Shown: piece by piece, positions 17,579-20,910 of the stretch
Layout of the letters: every line of letters starts with the position of its first letter
How positions within the stretch are numbered: the first letter of the stretch is position 1
DNA from: a virus
Direction: 5' to 3' (one strand)
IMG/VR virus record: IMGVR_UViG_3300002835_013274
Span: 1 to 20,910 of that record
Length of the DNA: 20,910 bases
Notes under the pieces: model-generated
Told to the model about the DNA's origin: nothing
Seen by the model: only the letters and a program-made list of their open reading frames with translations
Database searches by the model: none
Translations under genes and position numbers: made by a program

Positions 17579-18120
17579 CAAAGCTCCTCGCCGAAATCGC
17601 CGCCTCACAAATCGGAGTCCGCGAGGAAGGCGGGAACAACAACGGATCGCAAATCCGAGACTACCAGCGGGCCACCGACCTAAAGCCCGCCTCATGGCCA
17701 TGGTGCGCGGCCTTCGTTGATTGGTGCATGCGCGAGTGGCTCCACGCTCCCGGCGTCACCGAGTGGCTCAACCTCCAATCTTCAACGACCGAGGAATGGC
17801 GACCAAAGACCGCCCTCGCCTACGGATTCCTCGGCTGGGCGAAGTCCCGCCCCAAAACCTCGGTGATCTTGCACGAACGCGACCTCGCCCAACCCGGCGA
17901 CATCGTCGTCTTCGACTTCTCGCATGTCGGAATCGTCGAATCCGATTCGGGCTTTCAGATCATCACCATCGAAGGCAACACCAACGGACGAGGCGACCGC
18001 GACTCCGAGTCCGGTGACGGCGTCTGGCGCAAAGCACGGCAGAAAACCATCGCCCGAAATTTCATCCGAATCCGCCCCGCCTTGGCACTTTCTGGCACTC
18101 CTTCCGTAAATCGTTCGTAG
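17575..18120 (+). CDS. CHAP-type endolysin (181 aa)
   Basis: Residues ~6-170 form a CHAP (NlpC/P60-like cysteine amidase/peptidase) domain. It has an N-terminal helix typical of these lysins (IAASQIGVREEGGNN), the catalytic cysteine in WPWCAAFVDWC, the catalytic histidine in FDFSHVGIVE and the third polar residue in TIEGNTN. It cleaves peptidoglycan peptide bonds at lysis. No signal peptide is present, so export depends on the holin. The ATG at 17575 overlaps the lipoprotein stop (ATGA). The C-terminus (ALALSGTPS) is unusual because its codons contain two TGGCACT repeats of the adjacent attachment site, so the end of this gene is dual-purpose DNA. Confidence 0.85.
   Translation: MTKLLAEIAASQIGVREEGGNNNGSQIRDYQRATDLKPASWPWCAAFVDWCMREWLHAPGVTEWLNLQSSTTEEWRPKTALAYGFLGWAKSRPKTSVILHERDLAQPGDIVVFDFSHVGIVESDSGFQIITIEGNTNGRGDRDSESGDGVWRKARQKTIARNFIRIRPALALSGTPSVNRS
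18083..18099 (+). promoter_or_regulatory. Candidate integrase arm-type sites, left pair (TGGCACT x2)
   Basis: TGGCACT occurs at 18083-18089 and 18093-18099, in direct orientation and 10 bp apart, so both lie on the same helical face. The pair is inside the end of the endolysin gene, ~40-50 bp left of the tRNA core. A matching pair with the same spacing lies on the right. Paired short direct repeats on both sides of an att core are the known arrangement of tyrosine-integrase arm sites. Binding itself is inferred. Confidence 0.65.
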
Positions 18121-18133
18121 TCAGTAGCCGTTT

Positions 18134-18191
18134 CTCGACTCGAAATCGAACGCAGGGCAACCTGCCGTGGGTTCAAATCCCACCCCTTCCG
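18134..18191 (+). other. attP: Partial tRNA-Ser(CGA): 3' half, core of phage attachment site attP
   Basis: From the anticodon arm onward this reads as a serine tRNA. It shows an anticodon loop CTCGAAA with anticodon CGA, a long variable arm GCAGGGCAACCTGC (18152-18165), a T arm GTGGG-TTCAAAT-CCCAC (18167-18183), an acceptor 3' strand CCCTTCC (18184-18190) and discriminator G. No D arm or 5' acceptor strand exists upstream, where endolysin coding ends at 18120. The outermost anticodon-stem pair is mismatched. A 3' tRNA fragment beside an integrase gene is the standard att core, and integration would restore the host tRNA with phage-supplied sequence. The crossover is probably in or near the anticodon arm (inference). 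Confidence 0.8.
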
Positions 18192-18194
18192 CTC

Positions 18195-18221
18195 CTCCAG
18201 TAAAGCCTCTGGAGCCTTTTT
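18195..18221 (+). terminator. Rho-independent terminator just after the tRNA fragment
   Basis: Stem CTCCAG (18195-18200) and CTGGAG (18209-18214) with an 8-nt loop, followed by CC and five T residues (18217-18221). It would end the tRNA transcript after integration and lysis-gene transcription in the free phage. Confidence 0.65.
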
Positions 18222-18228
18222 CCAAGCG

Positions 18229-18240
18229 GGTCTACAGACC
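18229..18240. repeat. 12-bp dyad GGTCTACAGACC in the attP right arm
   Basis: GGTCT and AGACC are perfect inverted repeats around two bases, too tight for an RNA hairpin and so more likely a DNA protein-binding site. It lies between the terminator and a T-rich stretch (~18250-18300) that could be flexible or bendable DNA within the attachment site. Confidence 0.4.
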
Positions 18241-18302
18241 TCCCCCATCTTTTGCTTCGTGTTTTTTTCTGTTGCGTGGTTTTGCTTTTGAGGGGATGTT
18301 TT

Positions 18303-18319
18303 TGGCACTAGTTGGCACT
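18303..18319 (+). promoter_or_regulatory. Candidate integrase arm-type sites, right pair (TGGCACT x2)
   Basis: TGGCACT occurs at 18303-18309 and 18313-18319, again 10 bp apart and in the same orientation as the left pair. An inverted near-copy, ACTGCCA, follows at 18321-18327. The pair sits 26-42 bp before the integrase ATG, so integrase bound here could also repress its own gene. Confidence 0.65.
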
Positions 18320-18344
18320 GACTGCCAAAACACCAACCAACAGA

Positions 18345-19343
18345 ATGAAACCCAACCCCTATGCAGTTCGGTTTGAAGATGCGCGAAATCGATGGGTGCT
18401 TGATCTCAAAGCATCTTATTTCGGGGATCGGAAACGGATGTTTTTTGAGACCGAGTTGGAGGCGCATTCGGAGGGGGCGCGGCTGGTGGATGTGTTGCGC
18501 GAGAAAGGTCGCGAAGGAGTGAGGAGCGAGGAGGGCGGGATGTCGGTGGCGGTGGCGACCCGGATGTTTGCGGCGGAGAACGCGACGAAATCCAAATCGC
18601 ATATCGCGAAGGTCGAGATGCTGTGCCGGGAACTGAACTCGAAATGGTCCGGGGCGTTGTCTGCCATTGAGCCGGTGGCGTTGACGAGATGGATCAACCA
18701 GACCTCGGATTCACCGACGACTAGGGCGATGTGGTTTCGCTATGCGCGGATGTTTTTCCGCTGGGCGGCACGGATGAGATTCATCGAGCGGTCGCCGGTC
18801 GAGGGGATGCGGTCTCCGAAGGCGACACCGTCGCGAAACATTCTCACGCCCGCGCAAATGAAGGAACTGCTCAAAGCTCCGATGCAGGATGATGTGAAGG
18901 CGCTGGTGCTGCTAGGCGGGTTCGCGGGCCTGCGGACCATCGAGGTGGCGCGGATGAATTGGGAGGATGTGGATTTCAAATCGAATCAAATCCATATTCG
19001 GCCCGAGGTCTCGAAACAGACCACGGGAATGCTGGAGCGGGTCGTGGATATGACCGAGCCGCTGGTGAAACGGCGGGAATTTTTCAAAGGGAAGAAAGGC
19101 GTGATCGTGAAAGGATCGCTGGAGGCGTTGCATGAGGCGCGGCGGCGCGTGGCACTTGCTCTTGGCTGGGAGGGCTGGCCAGAGAATGCGCTTCGGCATT
19201 CGTTCGCGACCTACCACCTCGGTCGCTGCGGGAATGCGGGATTGACGGCCTACCAAATGGGTCACACCTCGCCAGCGATGGTGCAGAGAGTCTATGCGGT
19301 TCCCGCCGTTCGGGCCGATTGGAAAGCCTTTTGGAGGATTTGA
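18345..19343 (+). CDS. int: Tyrosine-family phage integrase (332 aa)
   Basis: The C-terminal catalytic domain shows R197 in GLRTIEVAR, K224 in SKQT, R284 in NALRHSFATY, H307 in MGHTS and the nucleophile Y317 in RVYAV. The position that is usually the first His of HxxR is Asn (N281). The N-terminal half has an arm-binding-like beta region (residues ~3-35) and a core-binding SAM-like helical domain (~60-160, WFRYARMFFRWA). ATG at 18345 was preferred over an upstream TTG at 18312 because the TTG lies within the arm repeats; neither has a Shine-Dalgarno sequence. It should recombine the tRNA-Ser attP core just upstream with a host tRNA-Ser. Its + strand is strongly G-rich, unlike the C-rich genes on both sides. 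Confidence 0.9.
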   Translation: MKPNPYAVRFEDARNRWVLDLKASYFGDRKRMFFETELEAHSEGARLVDVLREKGREGVRSEEGGMSVAVATRMFAAENATKSKSHIAKVEMLCRELNSKWSGALSAIEPVALTRWINQTSDSPTTRAMWFRYARMFFRWAARMRFIERSPVEGMRSPKATPSRNILTPAQMKELLKAPMQDDVKALVLLGGFAGLRTIEVARMNWEDVDFKSNQIHIRPEVSKQTTGMLERVVDMTEPLVKRREFFKGKKGVIVKGSLEALHEARRRVALALGWEGWPENALRHSFATYHLGRCGNAGLTAYQMGHTSPAMVQRVYAVPAVRADWKAFWRI

Positions 19344-19346
19344 CCT

Positions 19347-19529
19347 ATGCCTTACGCGAACAAAAAAACGCAGCAAAAGTTCATGGCGAAACAATACTCG
19401 GATCGCTACCGCACGGACGATAAATTCAAGGAGGCGGAGAAGGTTCGCAAGGCGGATTGGTATCAGAGGAACCGCGAGAAGGTGATTGCGCGTGTAATGG
19501 AGAACAAGGCGAAGAGGGTGAAGCGATGA
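19347..19529 (+). CDS. Small highly basic hypothetical protein (60 aa)
   Basis: The Lys/Arg/Gln-rich, largely helical peptide has repeats of the type DRYRTDDKFKEAEKVRKADW. It has no cysteines, so no zinc finger. Such Y-R-x-x-N/D-R-E-K peptides occur in phages, sometimes as remnants of HNH-endonuclease N-termini, but no nuclease motif is present. It starts 3 bp after the integrase stop and shares the integrase gene's G-rich composition, so it probably belongs to the same cassette. Its TGA overlaps the next ATG (ATGA). Confidence 0.6.
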   Translation: MPYANKKTQQKFMAKQYSDRYRTDDKFKEAEKVRKADWYQRNREKVIARVMENKAKRVKR

Positions 19530-19702
19530 CCGTCTTCATTGTTTCCGGTTGGTTGTGTCTCTTTGTGGCGTCTTGCTTATTCATGGGCGAATACGCGCCA
19601 GCTGGTAATTGGTGGAACAAAACATGGTTCGGAATTTACATTTTCTGCATGGTAGTTTTAGGGGTTGCCGTGATTTATTTTAGTTTTTTTTCGGTGAAAT
19701 AA
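19526..19702 (+). CDS. Small two-helix membrane protein (58 aa)
   Basis: ATG at 19526 overlaps the preceding stop (ATGA), indicating coupled translation. Two hydrophobic segments (VFIVSGWLCLFVASCLFM and GIYIFCMVVLGVAVIYFSFF) flank a short polar, Trp-rich turn (PAGNWWNKTW). The DNA is A/T-richer than the integrase. The family is not recognised. Phage inner-membrane peptides of this kind, expressed near integrase, are often superinfection-exclusion or host-interaction factors, but nothing here proves that. Confidence 0.6.
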   Translation: MTVFIVSGWLCLFVASCLFMGEYAPAGNWWNKTWFGIYIFCMVVLGVAVIYFSFFSVK

Positions 19703-19936
19703 ATTTCCGCGCAGCCAGCATTCATGCGGGTTGGCGGGCGGATGGACGGTTTTGATTTGGGGCGCTGGTCAAGTCCCCTCGCCTGCGGAGCGTCTGTTTA
19801 AGCGGGTGAATTTTTATTTCGGCCTGCGGATCATTTGCCCATGCGGTTGTCAAGTGTTTTTTTATGGTAGGTGATCACCGCATTGAAGAATAATTCTTGT
19901 GTGGTTTTAGTAACCTCGGCTAAGAGTTTTTTCGTC
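19703..19936. promoter_or_regulatory. Intergenic control region with three clustered dyads
   Basis: This 234-bp gene-free stretch is the longest non-coding gap outside attP. It contains two near-copies of GCCTGCGGA (~19790 and ~19822) and then T-rich DNA (~19855-19863). Three symmetric elements lie within 46 bp: GGTGATCACC (perfect palindrome, 19870-19879), AAGAATAATTCTT (19886-19898) and GGTTTTAGTAACC (19903-19915). No convincing -35/-10 pair was found, although a TTGTCA lies at 19847-19852. The RHH regulator gene starts 21 bp after the last dyad, so this is probably its operator region. Confidence 0.5.
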
Positions 19937-20185
19937 ATGCCAAACCAACACTCCACCGACAAAGAAGTGATCGGATTTTACATCCCTCGCACATTGGCGG
20001 CACGGGTTCGCAAAGCTGCCAAATCCCGTGGGCTGACAATCACCGCTTTCATTGAAGAAACTCTTACCCATGCCACTCGCAAAACCATTCTCGCGCCAGA
20101 GGACTACCTCGCCATCGCCGAAGCCACAAAAAGAGCTGCTGGCCGTGTGGCTTCCAAGAGAGCTAGTCGCCCGAGTAAAAATTGA
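19937..20185 (+). CDS. Ribbon-helix-helix DNA-binding protein 1 (82 aa)
   Basis: Residues ~9-50 fit an Arc/MetJ/CopG ribbon-helix-helix fold: strand EVIGFYIP, helix A RTLAARVRKAAKSRG, then LTITAFIEETLTHA as helix B. The tail (~55-82) is helical and basic (KRAAGRVASKRAS). Such proteins bind operators as dimers. The start ATG at 19937 lies 21 bp after a dyad cluster it may bind. Its last third overlaps a second RHH gene in another frame (20070-20291), which is unusual. No Shine-Dalgarno is obvious. Confidence 0.65.
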   Translation: MPNQHSTDKEVIGFYIPRTLAARVRKAAKSRGLTITAFIEETLTHATRKTILAPEDYLAIAEATKRAAGRVASKRASRPSKN

Positions 20186-20291
20186 GGCGGAAGCAGGCAA
20201 AAGACCAACCAGTCGGCAGGTCGAGTTTTTTTTGGAGCAGGTTTTAGTAACCCGCCAAGTTAAAGATGCATACATAAAGTCGCTAGAATAA
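20070..20291 (+). CDS. Ribbon-helix-helix-like protein 2, overlapping the first out of frame (73 aa)
   Basis: Residues ~21-60 again look like an RHH domain: strand KELLAVWLP, helix RELVARVKIEAEAGK, then TSRQVEFFLEQVLV. The ATG at 20070 lies 116 bp inside the first RHH gene, and the first 20 residues are low-complexity and basic, so the real start may differ. An alternative is fusion of the two domains by a +1 ribosomal frameshift near the A-run at 20128-20132. The similarity of its core to the first protein's core argues that it is real coding sequence rather than a shadow. The gene contains one copy of GGTTTTAGTAACC. Confidence 0.5.
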   Translation: MPLAKPFSRQRTTSPSPKPQKELLAVWLPRELVARVKIEAEAGKRPTSRQVEFFLEQVLVTRQVKDAYIKSLE

Positions 20292-20323
20292 ACAATTTTT
20301 TTATAGAAAGGTTTTAGTAACCC

Positions 20324-20527
20324 ATGAACATAATGATGACCGTAGAAGAAGCCGCTCAACTCACCGGCTACGCGCCGTGGACGATTCGGCAGTTTTGCAA
20401 CAAGGGGATGTTCACCGCAGAAAAGCCCCGTGGCGACCGTGGCGGTTGGCGCATCCTTCGGCCCTCGCTGGAGAAGTGGTGGTCGGACAAGCGCCGTGCG
20501 AGCCTCAACACCCGGAGGGCTTCCTAA
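20324..20527 (+). CDS. MerR/excisionase-like winged-helix HTH protein (67 aa)
   Basis: MTVEEAAQLTGYAPWTIRQF is a typical helix-turn-helix of the excisionase/MerR-like (HTH_17) group, followed by a basic wing (RGDRGGWRILRPSLEKWW). Phage proteins of this type act as recombination directionality factors or small regulators. Nearness to int suggests an Xis role, but it is not adjacent and could equally be a transcriptional regulator. The start could be Met1, Met4 or Met5; the first ATG is one base after a GGTTTTAGTAACC element. Its TAA overlaps the next ATG (TAATG). Confidence 0.7.
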   Translation: MNIMMTVEEAAQLTGYAPWTIRQFCNKGMFTAEKPRGDRGGWRILRPSLEKWWSDKRRASLNTRRAS

Positions 20528-20628
20528 TGGACACCATTCTCCGATGCCTAGATTACGCCTTCGATTTTATCTGGATGGTCTCGCCGGTCGTCATCCTCGG
20601 CCTTTGTGCATGGAGGCTCGCACGATGA
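20527..20628 (+). CDS. Very small single-helix membrane peptide (33 aa)
   Basis: The peptide is one hydrophobic helix (FIWMVSPVVILGLCAW) with an acidic/aromatic N-end (LDYAFDF) and a basic C-end (RLAR). It begins in a TAATG overlap with the HTH gene and ends in an ATGA overlap with the next gene, so it is translationally coupled on both sides, which is the main support for its being real. Function is unknown. Confidence 0.45.
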   Translation: MDTILRCLDYAFDFIWMVSPVVILGLCAWRLAR

Positions 20629-20777
20629 GTGCAGGATTCGCCATCGCCCTCGCCATCCTCACCCTTGGCTCCTGCCTCGCGAGCTACCACTGCGGGCAGA
20701 GAAATATGTTTATCCGCATGCGCCGTTTCGAGGAACGCCGCAGGCGATGGGCGGAATGGGAAGATTTCGAGGACTAG
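20625..20777 (+). CDS. Small membrane-anchored basic protein (50 aa)
   Basis: An N-terminal hydrophobic helix (GFAIALAILTLGSCLAS) is followed by a strongly charged Arg/Glu tail (RMRRFEERRRRWAEWEDFED). The ATG overlaps the preceding stop (ATGA). The LGSC sequence resembles a lipobox, but the short basic signal start expected of a lipoprotein is missing. The family is not recognised. A peripheral cytoplasmic tail on a membrane anchor is the visible architecture. Confidence 0.5.
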   Translation: MSAGFAIALAILTLGSCLASYHCGQRNMFIRMRRFEERRRRWAEWEDFED

Positions 20778-20782
20778 TCCTC

Positions 20783-20843
20783 ACCACAAGAAAGCGCCCC
20801 GAAGGACGGCAATCCAACGGGGCAAAGTTAAACCACAAGAAAA
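20783..20843. promoter_or_regulatory. Leader with hairpin and flanking 11-bp repeats before the last gene
   Basis: GCCCCG (20796-20801) and CGGGGC (20818-20823) form a 6-bp stem with a 16-nt loop and no T run after it, so it is not a simple terminator. ACCACAAGAAA occurs on both sides, at 20783-20793 and 20832-20842. The structure lies just upstream of the next ATG at 20858 and may control transcript stability or translation (inference). Confidence 0.45.
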
Positions 20844-20857
20844 GCAGTAATAACAAA

Positions 20858-20910
20858 ATGAGTAACACACAACTGACTACACAAGTCAACACACAAGTCG
20901 CCTTGGGCGA
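20858..20910 (+). CDS. Start of a further phage gene, cut by window end
   Basis: ATG at 20858 opens a frame that continues to the window edge (17 codons: MSNTQLTTQVNTQVALG). It follows an A-rich leader and a structured region. The Gln/Thr-rich start resembles N-termini of phage recombination-mediator proteins such as RecT-like annealing proteins, and early-gene position fits, but 17 residues are too few for assignment. Confidence 0.5.
   Translation, partial: MSNTQLTTQVNTQVALG

Larger units (their letters stand above)
19903..20322. repeat. Three identical GGTTTTAGTAACC elements (19903, 20240, 20310)
   Basis: The 13-bp sequence, with GGTT/AACC inverted ends, occurs at 19903-19915 (before the first RHH gene), 20240-20252 (inside the second RHH gene) and 20310-20322 (one base before the ATG of the HTH gene). 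I found no other copy in the window. Recurrence at gene starts fits an operator bound by one of the small regulators encoded here. Confidence 0.65.

Noticed and set aside
18060-18191. Complete tRNA-Ser gene
   Set aside because: The 5' acceptor strand and D arm are missing; the sequence before the anticodon arm is endolysin coding DNA and unrelated spacer.
18312-18344. TTG start extending the integrase by 11 residues
   Set aside because: The extension is encoded by the arm-site repeats and has no ribosome-binding site or domain content; the ATG at 18345 is simpler, though not proven.
18167-18376. 69-aa frame beginning within the tRNA fragment
   Set aside because: It reads through the T arm, terminator and arm sites; this kind of frame is a regular artefact of 3' tRNA ends.
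20126-20135. Programmed -1 frameshift joining the two RHH frames
   Set aside because: The heptamer is CAAAAAG rather than a classic A-AAA-AAG in the needed frame, and joining requires +1 rather than -1.
1-20910. CRISPR array or insertion sequence
   Set aside because: No regularly spaced repeat array and no transposase or terminal inverted repeats were seen; the repeats present are few and tied to att or regulatory positions.

Overview
The window is a contiguous piece of a temperate bacteriophage genome with a podovirus (T7-like) virion plan. Every convincing gene lies on the + strand, and most genes are packed end to end with 1-4 bp stop/start overlaps. No host housekeeping gene was recognised. 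GC is high in most structural genes, with several clearly A/T-richer patches inside individual genes. The host cannot be read directly. Weak hints are a diderm-style lysis cassette with a lipoprotein, a tRNA-Ser(CGA) attachment site, an integrase whose active-site box has Asn in place of the first His (a form I associate, from memory, with Verrucomicrobiota-type integrases), and scarce Shine-Dalgarno sequences.

Layout. 1-2532: tail-fibre/receptor-binding region, comprising the 3' end of a coiled-coil fibre gene, a 130-aa fibre accessory protein, a 94-aa unknown and a 442-aa repeat-rich beta-helix-like protein. 2532-2714: small two-helix membrane protein. 2718-8739: T7-like tail and ejection block, with a tail tubular protein B/nozzle-like protein (919 aa), a GNAT-fold protein in the gp13 position, a gp14-like protein and a gp15-like protein. 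8743-17124: a 2,793-aa polyvalent protein in the gp16 position. It combines hydrophobic terminal regions with a ParB-like domain, an ADP-ribosyltransferase (ART-PolyVal type) domain and an unassigned domain. Six copies of an N-x-[YF]-S-[IV]-[GA]-like motif (NYSIG) sit between these modules. 17163-18120: lysis cassette of holin, small lipoprotein and CHAP-type endolysin.

18083-18319 reads as a phage attachment site (attP). It holds the 3' half only of a tRNA-Ser(CGA) gene with its own terminator, flanked on each side by a pair of TGGCACT repeats 10 bp apart, which look like integrase arm-type sites. The tyrosine integrase follows at once. Lysis genes on one side and integrase plus early genes on the other, with no host DNA, suggest a circular, excised or circularly permuted phage genome rather than an integrated provirus end.

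19347-20910 is an early/regulatory region of tiny genes: a basic peptide, three small membrane proteins, two overlapping ribbon-helix-helix regulators, a MerR/excisionase-like HTH protein, and the first codons of a further gene cut by the window end. Three identical copies of GGTTTTAGTAACC, plus two other dyads, form a candidate operator network.

The most unusual parts are the motif-punctuated giant ejection-type protein carrying apparent enzymatic payload modules, and the legible attP architecture.
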